A DNA stretch of 58,892 nucleotides from NCBI GenBank assembly GCA_945862235.1, contig CAMAYU010000015.1, positions 1 through 58,892 of the forward strand, in the 5' to 3' direction. The notes under the pieces were generated by a model. The model was given only the letters and a program-made list of their open reading frames with translations, was not told where the DNA came from and ran no database searches. Positions 1 to 8,918 of this stretch are shown here, piece after piece (the stretch's first letter is position 1; each line of letters starts with the position of its first letter). The stretch is from Schlesneria paludicola DSM 18645. GTDB taxonomy: Bacteria > Planctomycetota > Planctomycetia > Planctomycetales > Planctomycetaceae. The translations under genes and the position numbers were made by a program.

Positions 1-1553
1 CCGCGAACGCTCTCCGCCAGCTCATTCAACGACAGCGCGGACAAGGCCACCACCTGCACATCACCGTCCCACTCGGGTTCGTCAAACGACTGCGGTGATT
101 CTTCGAGGACGCAATGAAAATTACTTCCGCCGAAACCGAAGGCACTCACAGCGGCGCGGCGTGGATGTCCGACCGGCTTCACCCACGGACGGCTCACCGT
201 GTTGACGTAGAACGGCGAGTCAGCGGCCATCAGTGCGGAAGGTGGTTGGCTGACCTTGATCGTCGCCGGCAGGACTTTGTGTTGCAGAGCGAGAATCGCT
301 TTGAGAACTCCGGCCGCACCGGCCGCGGCTTTCGTGTGACCGATCTGCGACTTCACCGAACCGACCGCGCACCAGTTTGTTTTGGGAGGACCACTCGCGC
401 GGCGGCCAGCGGCTTGATAGACCTGCATCAAACCGGAGACCTCGGTCGCGTCACCCACCTTCGTCCCGGTCCCGTGCGCTTCAACCAGTTCGATCGTGTC
501 GGGCGAGACTCCTGCCACGCGATACGCGTCTTCGAGACACCGAACCTGCCCCTCAGACTTCGGCGCGTAGACGGCGTTCCCCGCGCCGTCGCTCGACGTG
601 CCGATCCCTTTGATGACGGCGTAGATTCGGTCGCCATCTCGCTCGGCATCGGCGAGCCGCTTCAAGACGACCATGCCCACGCCTTCGCCCAAGATCGTGC
701 CGCTCGCATCGTCGCTGAACGGCTTCGCATCGCCTGAAGGCGACAACGCGGGAGTCTTGCTGAAGCACATGAACATGAAGATGTCGTTGAACGTGTCGAT
801 GCCGCCAGTCACGACCATGTCGCTCCGCCCGGTCCACAGCTCCAACGCGGCGAGGTGCATCGCGCTGAGGCTGCTCGCGCAGGCCGCGTCCACGACGCAG
901 TTGGTCCCATGCAAATCGAGCCGGTTCGCGATCCGGCCGGCCACCACATTTCCCAGCAGCCCCGGAAAAGAATTCTCCTGCCACGGGACGTAACTCTCTG
1001 AGATGCGATTCACCACATCTTCGGCCACGTCTTCCGGAACGCCCGCATCCTTGAGCGCCTTCCGCCACTTGGGATGCCCGAGCCGCGCGCCCAACGGAAT
1101 GACCATCTCCAACGTCCCGGTCACGCCCAGAATGCAGCCGACGCGAGACCGATCGAACGTGCGTCCCGCGCCATAGCCCGCGTGTTCGAGTGCTCGTTTC
1201 GCTCCGACCAAGCCCAAGAGTTGAGACGTGTCGATCGCTTCGAGGTTGTTCGGCGAGATCCCGAATTCCAACGGATCGAACGGCAGCGGCGAGAGGAATC
1301 CCCCGCGCCGGGCATACGTCATGTCCGGCGTCTTCTGGTTCGAGTCGAAGTAGTCCTCGGGGTTCCAGTGCGAATCGGGCACCTCAGTGATCGCATCGAT
1401 CCCGAGCCGAATGTTCGACCAAAACTCTTCCGAGTTCGCCGCCTTGGGAAAGAGCGCACTGAGGCCGACCACGGCCAAGGGTGGCTGTGTCGGTTGAATT
1501 GATGAGGGCCTGCCGTCGTTGTTCATTGCGATTCCATCAGTCGTGTGAGCCAT
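1..1553 (-). CDS. PUFA/polyketide synthase, ketosynthase end (partial, runs off left edge)
   Basis: About 517 residues are visible. They form a beta-ketoacyl synthase (KS) domain of the PfaA/type I PKS kind, which condenses acyl and malonyl units on acyl carrier protein. The active-site Cys lies in VDAACASSL (about residue 225). The two catalytic His are in EAHGTGT (about 360) and QIGHTKAAAG (about 406), so the triad is complete with normal spacing. The N-terminal VVGLSALFP is also typical, and the domain closes with AFGFGGSNFHCVLEE. The start could be the ATG at 1553 or the in-frame ATG at 1526; both lie just after the upstream pfaD stop (1567-1569), so the two genes are surely co-transcribed. 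Acyltransferase, ACP and later domains would lie beyond base 1. The product (a PUFA, hydrocarbon precursor or polyketide) cannot be decided from the KS alone. Confidence 0.9.
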   Translation of the reverse strand, partial: MAHTTDGIAMNNDGRPSSIQPTQPPLAVVGLSALFPKAANSEEFWSNIRLGIDAITEVPDSHWNPEDYFDSNQKTPDMTYARRGGFLSPLPFDPLEFGISPNNLEAIDTSQLLGLVGAKRALEHAGYGAGRTFDRSRVGCILGVTGTLEMVIPLGARLGHPKWRKALKDAGVPEDVAEDVVNRISESYVPWQENSFPGLLGNVVAGRIANRLDLHGTNCVVDAACASSLSAMHLAALELWTGRSDMVVTGGIDTFNDIFMFMCFSKTPALSPSGDAKPFSDDASGTILGEGVGMVVLKRLADAERDGDRIYAVIKGIGTSSDGAGNAVYAPKSEGQVRCLEDAYRVAGVSPDTIELVEAHGTGTKVGDATEVSGLMQVYQAAGRRASGPPKTNWCAVGSVKSQIGHTKAAAGAAGVLKAILALQHKVLPATIKVSQPPSALMAADSPFYVNTVSRPWVKPVGHPRRAAVSAFGFGGSNFHCVLEESPQSFDEPEWDGDVQVVALSALSLNELAESVR

Positions 1554-1566
1554 CCGTCGAACATCC

Positions 1567-3267
1567 CTATCGTGATTTCAGTTCGTTGATTTCTTGTGGC
1601 ACCACGCGCGCCGCGTCACTCGGCACGGGGAAGCCCTGACTGCGGAGTGAGTTGATTCGTTGCATGACCGCGGCACCGTGGAGCAGGTTATACGCGACGG
1701 TCGCCACGCGGCGGTTCTGCGGTTGGGCGAGGAACGTTCCCTTGGTCCATTCGTTGAAGGCTCCCATCGCGGGGCCGCACCAGATTTGATAGTCGAGCCG
1801 GCGCGATGGCTCGCCGCTGTTGGCCCATCTTGAGGACTGGCCGAGATACCAGCGGAAGATCAGCGCCATCTGGTGTTTGGGATCGCGCTCCCCTTTCTCA
1901 ATCTGAGCCGGGTCACGCGTCGAGAAGTAATCGACGGTCTGTTGCCAGACTTCTTGAAGCGACACGCGGAAGAGGTTCTTCTCCAGCCATTCCCGGTCGG
2001 CGACAGGAATGTCGTCGATCCCTTTGTAGGCGCGATAGGTCTCGTACAGCTTGGCCGCTCGCATCGGGAACATTGTGCCGCGTTTGAGGACTTGGACCTT
2101 CACGCCCATCTCAAACATGTCGGCACACGGACACATCGTGACATCGGCCTGTTCGGCTTCCGCCAGCATCTGTCTCACCGCGTCACACGTTCCCGATTCG
2201 ACGCACGCTTGCTGGACCGAGCCGACCAGAATGTAAGCCGCTCCCATCGCGAAGGCCGCCGCTGCGGAAGCGGGCGTCGAGATGCCTCCCGCCGCACCGA
2301 CTCGCAGTGGTTGAGCGAACCGATACTGCGCCATCGCCCGATCTCGCAAAGCCAGAATCGTGGGAAGCAGCGTCAACGCGGGACGGTTATCCGTGTGACC
2401 GCCCGAATCGGCCTCGGCCGTGATGTCCTGAGCGACCGGCACCGATTCGGCGAGCACGGCCTGCTCATGCGTGATCGCCCCCTGTTCGACAAGCTGCGCG
2501 AGCATCTTCGCGGGAGCCGGCGCAAAGAACTTCGAGCCGACTTCAATCCGACTCACCTTCGCGATGACTCGGTTTGGCGTGACGACATGGCCCGCCGCGT
2601 CACGATGAATCCCCGTCAACCGATACCGCACGACATGCGGCGTCAAGTCGAGATAGGCTGACGCTTCGACGAGGCTCACCCCGCGCCGCAGATACAGGTC
2701 AACGATCGCCTTCTCCAGAGATTGCTCGTTCGGGCTGTGGATCAGGTTGAAGCCGAAGGAAGGTTGAGGGTTGAAGGTTGAGGGTTGAAGGTCAGAAGAA
2801 AGCGGCTGCTCGTCCTTCAACCTTCGGCCCTCCACCCTCAACCCCTTCATCAGCCGCTCAATCGCCGCTTCCACGCGCGACGGACTCAGCCCGGCGGCAC
2901 CGAAGAAACCGAGCATCCCGTGCTTGGCCATCTCTTCGACGATTGCTTCCGATCCAATCCCGGCGGCCATCGCGCCGGAGACGTAGGCGTAGCGCAGCCC
3001 GTGATCGGCGCGAAAAGTTTCGTCGCCAAGTTGCTCGGTACTGGCCGGTGGCACGAAGCCGACGACAGGATACGGATGCGAAGCGCTTGGCGGCGCACCG
3101 AACTGTCCCGAACCACCTCGCCCCAGCGCGAGACCCTGTGTTGTATTGACGATCATCAGCGGAGCCGCGATGTCGTGCAGGCTCTCGGAAACGGAGGCGG
3201 CATCAAGCGCGAGCGTCCCGCCGATCGAGGACCATGCGCCGAGGATGTTCTGTGTGGAAGATGACAT
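1567..3267 (-). CDS. pfaD: PfaD-family enoyl reductase (2-nitropropane dioxygenase-like) of PUFA/polyketide synthesis
   Basis: 566 residues. PfaD proteins are FMN-dependent TIM-barrel enoyl reductases that act in trans on PUFA or polyketide synthases. Family signatures are visible: GFVPPAS and LGFFGAAGLSP near the N-terminus, FNLIHSPNE, DLTPHVVRYR, the central ITAEADSGGHTDNRPA flavin/substrate loop, VGAAGGISTP and ADMFEMGVKVQVLKRGTMFP. The C-terminal part carries the IWCGPAMGAFNEW segment. It starts at 3267 and is first in an operon with the ketosynthase gene 13 bases downstream. Residues about 141-167 are a low-complexity in-frame insert between the helix ending IERLMK and GFNLIHSPNE; it coincides with a DNA palindrome (see the repeat at 2760). 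The family call is firm; the cellular product is not known. Confidence 0.93.
   Translation of the reverse strand: MSSSTQNILGAWSSIGGTLALDAASVSESLHDIAAPLMIVNTTQGLALGRGGSGQFGAPPSASHPYPVVGFVPPASTEQLGDETFRADHGLRYAYVSGAMAAGIGSEAIVEEMAKHGMLGFFGAAGLSPSRVEAAIERLMKGLRVEGRRLKDEQPLSSDLQPSTFNPQPSFGFNLIHSPNEQSLEKAIVDLYLRRGVSLVEASAYLDLTPHVVRYRLTGIHRDAAGHVVTPNRVIAKVSRIEVGSKFFAPAPAKMLAQLVEQGAITHEQAVLAESVPVAQDITAEADSGGHTDNRPALTLLPTILALRDRAMAQYRFAQPLRVGAAGGISTPASAAAAFAMGAAYILVGSVQQACVESGTCDAVRQMLAEAEQADVTMCPCADMFEMGVKVQVLKRGTMFPMRAAKLYETYRAYKGIDDIPVADREWLEKNLFRVSLQEVWQQTVDYFSTRDPAQIEKGERDPKHQMALIFRWYLGQSSRWANSGEPSRRLDYQIWCGPAMGAFNEWTKGTFLAQPQNRRVATVAYNLLHGAAVMQRINSLRSQGFPVPSDAARVVPQEINELKSR
2760..2846. repeat. 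Palindromic element inserted in frame in pfaD
   Basis: The left part is a run of alternating GGTTGA and GGGTTGAAGG units (2760-2792). The right part (2813-2845) is its near inverse, rich in CCTTCAACC and CCCTCAACC. A 20-base spacer separates them, so the transcript can fold into a long hairpin. On the pfaD strand it encodes a Gly/Arg/Lys then Ser/Gln/Pro/Asn stretch containing LQPSTFNPQPS. A clearly related element sits in the GTPase gene at 24669-24770. Confidence 0.8.
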
Positions 3268-3308
3268 GGGGCGAGACAGTCTCGATGCGGGGCGAGCGGT
3301 GAAAGGCC

Positions 3309-3372
3309 GGGGTCAGGTGGTTCAAAGTTCATTTTTCGCGGCGAAAAAATGAACTTTGAACCACCTGACCCC
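3309..3372. repeat. Near-perfect 64-bp palindrome between divergent genes
   Basis: The arms begin GGGGTCAGGTGGTTCAAAG and mirror each other almost exactly around a CGCGGCG centre. The only difference is five versus six bases in a T/A run. The element sits between divergent pfaD and the STN gene, so it is not a normal terminator for either. The GGGGTCAGG border resembles REP-like palindromes mobilised by RAYT-type transposases, but no such transposase is in this window. Confidence 0.85.
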
Positions 3373-3520
3373 TGATCGTTTGGACGACCGACCGTGGGGC
3401 GGCAGTATAAAAGTCGCCCCCCCCGGTTGCACGCGGCACTTGGAAGGAACTGGTCGCGCGAGCCTGACATCTCGGAGAGACTGGATCGGTTCTGACGCGA
3501 TGTTGCCAAAAGACCACACG

Positions 3521-3549
3521 TTGACAGCCCTCTCGGCCCCTCTTAGCCT
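3521..3549 (+). promoter_or_regulatory. Possible sigma70-type promoter for the STN-domain gene
   Basis: A perfect TTGACA (3521-3526) is followed after 17 bases by TAGCCT (3544-3549), a weak -10 match. It lies about 60 bases upstream of the start at 3610. The assignment rests mainly on the -35 box. Confidence 0.3.
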
Positions 3550-3609
3550 GCCTCGCGCGTTCACCCTTCCGCTCTTGGCTTCCGCCACGTCTTGTCGAGG
3601 AGAATTCTG

Positions 3610-4584
3610 ATGAACAGTCCGTCGATCTGTCGTCGTTTGCGGTTGCCTTGGAAGTGGGCGTGTTGCAGTGGCTTCTTGGTCTACGTTGCTGCGAGTTTTG
3701 TGACCGGTCAAGAAGTGTTTCAGCCCGCCGCTGACCAAGACCCGCGTGAAGCCACTCCGGCAGCGGTGACACCCGTTGCGAAACCGACTGCCCCGCCCGA
3801 GTTCCTGCCGCGACTCTCCCCCATTGAGGAAAAGATTCTGGCGGCCCTCAGCGACACAACGGAAGTCGCCTTCGCGGACGCTCCGTTGGAGGAGGGACTC
3901 AAATACCTCGAAGATTTGCACAGCGTCGAAATCTGGCTCGACAAAGAGACGCTGATCAATGAAAGCATCGCGCCGGACACGCAGGTGAACCTGACCCTCT
4001 CCGGCGTCTCCCTGCGAAGTGCCTTGCGACTGCTGTTGGAACCGCTGGGACTGACGTACATCATCGAATCGGAAGTGCTGAAGGTCACGACACAGGCGAC
4101 GGCGGACAAGGCAATCATCACGCGGACATATCCGGTGAGCGACCTCTTCTCGACGCGCGAAGAGGCAGAAGAGTTGGTCGAGTCACTCGTCTGCGGACTG
4201 GGGCTCGTGCAGAAGACCAAAGACGGACCAGCACCACTCGCGGTGTCGGTCCCCTCAGCCGCGATCATCGCTCGGCTGAGCCGTTCGCAACAGGACCAGT
4301 TGTTGCAACTACTACGAGACCTGCGCGAGGCGAAGTCGCTCGCTCCCAAACGACCTGTGACGGGGGGTGACGCGCCTCGATTAGGAGGCCGTGCAAACGA
4401 TGATGGCAGGGGAAGTCCTAGGAACGCCGACGGAAAAATCATCGACGAGTTTTCGCCCGGCTTACAACCCGATGATTTCAACTCGCGCCCGCGACTCCGC
4501 GAGTTGCAGCCCGACCCGAGTTCTGAAACGCCTCGCAAGCAACCTACTCCACCCGTGAAACCTGAAGTCATCAAGAAAATTTGA
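3610..4584 (+). CDS. Secreted protein with a secretin/TonB N-terminal (STN)-like domain
   Basis: 324 residues from the ATG at 3610, chosen over an ATG at 3592 because GAGGAG sits 7 bases upstream. Residues about 10-32 form a signal peptide ending near VTGQ. After a Pro-rich linker comes an STN-like fold (about 75-165): VAFADAPLEEGLKYLEDL, then VNLTLSGVSLRSALRLLLEPLGL, then YIIESEVLKVTT. This is the short beta-alpha-beta module seen at the N-termini of secretins and TonB receptors. The C-terminal 100 residues are Pro/Arg/Asp-rich and probably disordered. No secretin barrel follows, so it is a stand-alone periplasmic protein. The role is unknown. It stands alone upstream of the toxin-antitoxin pair. 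Confidence 0.8.
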   Translation: MNSPSICRRLRLPWKWACCSGFLVYVAASFVTGQEVFQPAADQDPREATPAAVTPVAKPTAPPEFLPRLSPIEEKILAALSDTTEVAFADAPLEEGLKYLEDLHSVEIWLDKETLINESIAPDTQVNLTLSGVSLRSALRLLLEPLGLTYIIESEVLKVTTQATADKAIITRTYPVSDLFSTREEAEELVESLVCGLGLVQKTKDGPAPLAVSVPSAAIIARLSRSQQDQLLQLLRDLREAKSLAPKRPVTGGDAPRLGGRANDDGRGSPRNADGKIIDEFSPGLQPDDFNSRPRLRELQPDPSSETPRKQPTPPVKPEVIKKI

Positions 4585-4650
4585 ACGGCCGATCACACAT
4601 GTGTCGCCGGGGTGATAGTGATTAAGACCTCGTACACAACGGGAATTGCC

Positions 4651-4875
4651 ATGCCACGCACGATTGATCTCGACGACATTCAATCGCTCTCTGTCGATGA
4701 GCGACTGGACGTGATTGAAGAGATTTGGGACAGCATCGACGACGAACCATCGCCACCAATGATCTCCGACGAATTGAAGCTCGAACTCGATCTGCGGTTG
4801 GCTGCTCACCGCCGGAACCCCAATGAGGGTTCTACATGGGCCGAAGTCAAAGCTGGGCTTCTTGGCCTGACATGA
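4651..4875 (+). CDS. Antitoxin, putative addiction module component family
   Basis: 74 residues from MPRTIDLDDI. The sequence LSVDERLDVIEEIWDSI followed by ISDELKLELDLRL and a C-terminal WAEVKAGL matches the short helical antitoxins of the Unstab_antitox (TIGR02574-like) family, which pair with RelE/ParE toxins. An in-frame ATG at 4612 is less likely because family members start at this position. Its stop overlaps the start of the toxin gene (ATGA at 4872-4875), so the two are translationally coupled, antitoxin first, as usual. Such antitoxins normally bind the toxin and repress their own promoter; no operator was identified. Confidence 0.85.
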   Translation: MPRTIDLDDIQSLSVDERLDVIEEIWDSIDDEPSPPMISDELKLELDLRLAAHRRNPNEGSTWAEVKAGLLGLT

Positions 4876-5168
4876 AACACACACTGCTCATCAAACCGGA
4901 AGCCAGTCACGACATCAGTGATGCTTATGCTTGGTACGAGTCGGAGCGACCGGGGTTGGGAAAGAACTTTGCTGACGCCTTCAATCAGGCGTGCGAACGT
5001 GTGCTGTTCGATCCCGAATCATTCGCCGCCGTCGTGGGATTCATTCGATGGGTTCCTCTGAAACGATTCCCGCATGGTGTTTACTTCTTGGTCGAGGCGG
5101 ATCGAGTTGTTGTTTTGGCAGTCTTACATGGTCGGCGAAGTCTGAAGACTTTGGCCGAAAGAATTTAG
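4872..5168 (+). CDS. RelE/ParE-family toxin
   Basis: 98 residues. The N-terminal KPEASHDISDAYAWYESERP and GLGKNFADAFNQACERV, then RFPHGVYFLVEADRVVVLAVLHGRRS, are the typical ParE/RelE fold: two helices followed by an antiparallel sheet with the conserved R..PHG.YF strand and the terminal HGRR. Toxins of this fold either cleave mRNA on the ribosome or poison gyrase; the sequence does not decide which. It begins inside the antitoxin stop codon and forms a complete type II toxin-antitoxin pair with it. Confidence 0.87.
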   Translation: MKHTLLIKPEASHDISDAYAWYESERPGLGKNFADAFNQACERVLFDPESFAAVVGFIRWVPLKRFPHGVYFLVEADRVVVLAVLHGRRSLKTLAERI

Positions 5169-5219
5169 TTCGGCATTGGATGTTCCCAAGTCGGTTTACC
5201 TCACAGAACGGATTCACAC

Positions 5220-5690
5220 ATGATCGTTGACAAGATTGAGAACCACGCCAAGTACGCTCACCTCCCCGCTGCGATCGTGCGCGCGATCGAGTATGTCGGT
5301 AGCACTGACTTCACTCATGTCGAGAACGGGCAGTACGAACTCGACGGCAAGAAGATGGTGAGCATCGTCAATCGCTATCGCACCAAGTTGGCCGATCAAG
5401 CCGTATGGGAGTCGCATCGCAAATACATCGACGTGCAGTTCGTCGCGGGGGGTCACGAGCGATTCGGTCACGAGCCGATGTCGAGCGGACTGGCCGTCTC
5501 CACGCCGTACAACGAAGCGAAGGATGTGATGTTCTACGAACCGGGCCTCGCCACATATGACGCTCCCGCCGGGACGTTCATGATCTTCTACCCCGACGAC
5601 ATCCACGCCCCGAGCCTCGCCTGCGGAGTCCCTCCCACTCCGAGCGATGTCGTGAAAGTCGTCGTCAAGGTGGCGGTCGAGGAGAGTTGA
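5220..5690 (+). CDS. YhcH/YjgK/YiaL (TabA-like) family cupin protein
   Basis: 156 residues, full length for the DUF386 family. Family landmarks are G.YELDG.KMVSIVNRY, WESHRKYIDVQFVAGG, and a C-terminal PAGTFMIFYPDDIHAP with VVKVVVKV. The conserved His and Glu in WESHRKYID and the Asp/His of DDIHAP are the likely metal ligands of the beta barrel. Relatives include E. coli TabA, which influences biofilm through toxin-antitoxin systems, and sugar-handling proteins of the EbgC type. It lies 51 bases after the toxin gene on the same strand. Whether that is a functional link or chance cannot be told. Confidence 0.85.
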   Translation: MIVDKIENHAKYAHLPAAIVRAIEYVGSTDFTHVENGQYELDGKKMVSIVNRYRTKLADQAVWESHRKYIDVQFVAGGHERFGHEPMSSGLAVSTPYNEAKDVMFYEPGLATYDAPAGTFMIFYPDDIHAPSLACGVPPTPSDVVKVVVKVAVEES

Positions 5691-5734
5691 AGGTCGGCGA
5701 AAAGGCAGGGCCCTCGTCTTGCTCAATCTGAGAG

Positions 5735-5839
5735 ATTGGGTGCCACGGTCACGGAGCTTCAACGTGGCCGTGAGAATTGGAACCGGCTTTTACATCTTTG
5801 CACGGCCACGTCGAAGCTCCGTGACCGTGGCACACCAAT
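5735..5839. repeat. Long inverted repeat (about 38-bp arms)
   Basis: The left arm 5735-5772 contains GTGCCACGGTCACGGAGC. The right arm 5801-5839 is its inverse with one or two differences and a 2-base slip. The loop is 28 bases. It fills the gap between the YhcH-like gene and the next gene, and probably folds as a hairpin in RNA. It has the form of a REP/MITE-like element. Confidence 0.85.
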
Positions 5840-5952
5840 TTGAAAAGGCAATGGCACTGAATGAAATGGGACGTGACTCGTCGATGCGCGCTCTGAATCG
5901 CAGGCTATTGTCACACAGTTTCGATGTCTGTCCTTAGAAAGAATCCCCTTAC

Positions 5953-8901
5953 ATGTCGTCAGAGCCACCTGTTACTCAAGCCTCCGAGCCGGATGACGAT
6001 CACGATGAGTACGCCGACAAGGAGACGTATCGGCTCTCGGCACCCAACCCGATGGGGAACGGGACGGTCGAACCGCCGACGTTTTCTCCCACGAAGAAGT
6101 TCGTGAAGAAGCCGCCGGTGCGATCGAAGTTGATCGCGGTTTCCGATGTGTGGGCGTTGTGGGGCTTCAACGCTCTCGTTTTCGTGACGAGTGTCTGCGT
6201 GATGATGCTTGAGCTGACCGCCTCGCGACTGATCAGCAAGACGGTCGGATCGTCGCTCTATACGTGGACCTCGGTGATCGGCGTCGTGTTGGCGGGAATC
6301 ACGTTGGGAAATTGGCTCGGCGGCTGGCTGGCCGATCGGTATGACCGAGGCCGTTCGCTCGCGTGGATGTACCTGCTGGGAAGTGCTTCGTGCGCGAGTG
6401 TGCTGTGGCTCGATCAGATCATCGCACCGCTCGACCGCCCGGCGTCGGTCAGTTGGCCGACGTGGATTCTGATCGTCGTTGCCTCCATCTTTTTGTTGCC
6501 TTCACTGGCACTCGGCACGATCTCACCGCTGGTGGCGAGCATGGCGTTGTCGCGCAGTGAGAAGACTGGTTCGACGGTCGGCAACGTCTATGCGTGGGGT
6601 GCGTTCGGTTCGATCATCGGAACGTTTTTGACCGGCTTCTATTTGATCGACGTGTGTGGGACGAGAACGATCATCGGGCTGACGGCGGGACTTTTGGGGC
6701 TGCTCGCGGTGATTGTCGTCGGTTCGAGGAAGGTCTTCCGCGCGGCCGTTGTCTGCGGTTGGCTGCAATTGCTCGGCTGGACGGTTCTCGCCGCGACGAG
6801 TACTCAGCCGATGTTCGCCTCGGTCGGGACGGCGGTCGGATCGACACTGTCCGTGACGGCAAGTTCCTCTAAGGCGAAGACGACGCGCGATGGCTGGTCC
6901 TCGTTCGGAGGTTCGGTCGGGCTGAAGCTGCATGAACTCGGACTGCTACTCAAGCTGCGCGATGATCGCGTCGGCACGTATTACGACGAGAGCAATTACT
7001 CGACGATCATGGTCGGTGAGGACACGGCCGAGGACGGTACGGCACTCAAATACCTGCGTCTCGACAAGCTGGTTCACAGCTATTACGACCCACTCGATCC
7101 GACCGCGCTGCACTACGAGTACGAGCAGGTTTACGCCGCAGTAACGAAAGCAACCGCCAAGTCGTTCGTGCAACCGGTCACGTTGTCGATCAGCAGTCTG
7201 CCGAAGGAATCGTTCGACGCGAGCAAGCTGCCGAACGGAGTCGTCTTCGACGCAGCGGCCGGTCTGTTGAAGATCGATCATCCCGCGACGGGTCTCTTCG
7301 ATGCCCTACTCGCTCTATCGCCCGACGCTCCGTATTGGAGAGCGATCACGACGCTGCACGCGGAGACGAACAAGCCACTGTGGGGCGGCTTCGCTTCGGT
7401 GGAACTCGAACAGATGCCGCCGGGCGTCACGATTCCGGAGGACCTCGCTCCGACCATGCGACACGACGCGACGCTCGGCATCGTCACGGCCTATCAATCG
7501 GTCTCGACCGCCACGCGCGACAAGCTCATCTCGGCCACGCCCACTGCCACATGGCAGCACGCGATCGAAGAGGCTCGCGGTCAAGCGCGCCGCGCGACGG
7601 CGCTGTTCGTCGGCGGCGGCGGCTACATCTTTCCGAGATGGTTTCTCAAAGAGTTTCCCGGCAGCCCGAACATTGAGGTCGCGGAACTCGACCCGGCCGT
7701 CTATCTCGCGGTCGTGAAGGAACTCGGACTGACCGAGGCCGAGCAGCAGCGGATCGTCACGACGATTGGCGACGCGCGGAACTTCGTCGATGACCGGCTG
7801 CGTGACAACCAGCAGCTGGTCGCGGCGGGAAAGCCTCCCGTGCGGTACGACTTCATCTACGGCGACGCCTTCAACGACTTCAGCATTCCCTCGCATCTGA
7901 CCACGCGCGAGTTTATGCAAGACACGCACGACCTGCTCAGCGACGAAGGCGTTTACCAAGCGAACATCATCGACATCTATCCGCGCACCGAGATTCCCAG
8001 CGAGAGGTTCGGTGAGGCGGAGGTGGATTACGTCGGCCGACTGCCTCGGGGCTTGGCTAACATGACGCTCACTTATGGCAGCTACGAACCGGCTCCCCGC
8101 GCGTTTGCACCGCTGGAGATCAAGTCGCTCAAGAATGACCGTTATCGCGTGAGGTCCAAGCGAACCCTGTCACTCGCCGATCAAAAGCGGTTGTCCGGAG
8201 TTTCGCCCGAGAAAACGGCGGCTCCCGCAGCCAGTCCTGCTGCTGAGCAAGATTTCCTCAACGAAGACCCGCAGGCGTGGTGGCCGGCGATCGAACAACT
8301 CGCCGCGCTCACTCGAAAACCCAAGCCGTTCTTAGGCGTGATCCCGGCGGCGTTGAATGCGACAGGAGGACCACTCGCCGGTTGGAAGTCGGGTGCCGCA
8401 CCGTTCGAGTGCGTCGAGGTCTGTCGCTTGGAAGGTGAGACCCACAGCCTTGGGTTTCGGGGGATCGTGTCGGATGAGATCAAACAAAAACTGATCGACC
8501 TCGATCCGCAAAATACCGAGTGGGCGAAGGCTGTGGTGGACGCGGCGAAGAAAACGCGAGCACCGGGACCGGGGCGGTTTCTCGGTCGCTATGTCGCCAC
8601 GGCGGCGAAGGTCTTTCCCAACATCTACGTCTTCAGCACGTCGAACGTTCAACCCGACAACGACCGCGACACATTCGTGATGGTCTGCTCCCGCAGGCCA
8701 CTCGATCTGATGCACCTCGCCGATACAGGCGATTGGACCGGCCAGCCGTTTGCCGCGATGGAGACGCTGCCAAGTGAAGCAACGCCGAAACTCACTGGCC
8801 AGATGAGCGCGGTCCTCGCGCTGTCGGAAGGGCTGCTCCTCACAGACGACTTCGCGCCGGTGGACAACCTGCTGCGGCCGGTGTTTGCCGATCAGGAGTG
8901 A
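5953..8901 (+). CDS. Membrane-anchored spermidine-synthase-like protein
   Basis: 982 residues. After a charged 60-residue N-terminus there are about six or seven membrane segments (residues 65-275), including SVCVMMLELTASRLISK and VLAGITLGNWLGGWLADRYDRG, typical of the MFS-like half of fused spermidine synthases. A soluble region follows. At about residues 545-690 comes a Rossmann methyltransferase/aminopropyltransferase-like core: TALFVGGGGYIFPRW, the acidic ELDPAV, GDARNF, and YDFIYGDAFNDFSIP. A further soluble C-terminal part carries an Ala/Pro linker near residue 755. Family members are common in planctomycetes, and true polyamine synthesis is not shown for them. Residues 300-540 match no domain I recognise. 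It stands alone between two palindromic repeats. Confidence 0.82.
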   Translation: MSSEPPVTQASEPDDDHDEYADKETYRLSAPNPMGNGTVEPPTFSPTKKFVKKPPVRSKLIAVSDVWALWGFNALVFVTSVCVMMLELTASRLISKTVGSSLYTWTSVIGVVLAGITLGNWLGGWLADRYDRGRSLAWMYLLGSASCASVLWLDQIIAPLDRPASVSWPTWILIVVASIFLLPSLALGTISPLVASMALSRSEKTGSTVGNVYAWGAFGSIIGTFLTGFYLIDVCGTRTIIGLTAGLLGLLAVIVVGSRKVFRAAVVCGWLQLLGWTVLAATSTQPMFASVGTAVGSTLSVTASSSKAKTTRDGWSSFGGSVGLKLHELGLLLKLRDDRVGTYYDESNYSTIMVGEDTAEDGTALKYLRLDKLVHSYYDPLDPTALHYEYEQVYAAVTKATAKSFVQPVTLSISSLPKESFDASKLPNGVVFDAAAGLLKIDHPATGLFDALLALSPDAPYWRAITTLHAETNKPLWGGFASVELEQMPPGVTIPEDLAPTMRHDATLGIVTAYQSVSTATRDKLISATPTATWQHAIEEARGQARRATALFVGGGGYIFPRWFLKEFPGSPNIEVAELDPAVYLAVVKELGLTEAEQQRIVTTIGDARNFVDDRLRDNQQLVAAGKPPVRYDFIYGDAFNDFSIPSHLTTREFMQDTHDLLSDEGVYQANIIDIYPRTEIPSERFGEAEVDYVGRLPRGLANMTLTYGSYEPAPRAFAPLEIKSLKNDRYRVRSKRTLSLADQKRLSGVSPEKTAAPAASPAAEQDFLNEDPQAWWPAIEQLAALTRKPKPFLGVIPAALNATGGPLAGWKSGAAPFECVEVCRLEGETHSLGFRGIVSDEIKQKLIDLDPQNTEWAKAVVDAAKKTRAPGPGRFLGRYVATAAKVFPNIYVFSTSNVQPDNDRDTFVMVCSRRPLDLMHLADTGDWTGQPFAAMETLPSEATPKLTGQMSAVLALSEGLLLTDDFAPVDNLLRPVFADQE

Positions 8902-8918
8902 GGCGAGCGGCGACACGA

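Noticed and set aside
114..737. Open frame on the plus strand inside the ketosynthase gene
   Set aside because: It is the reverse frame of a clear KS domain and has Arg-rich composition.
1873..2661. 262-residue plus-strand frame opposite pfaD
   Set aside because: Antisense shadow of a conserved gene; no family similarity.
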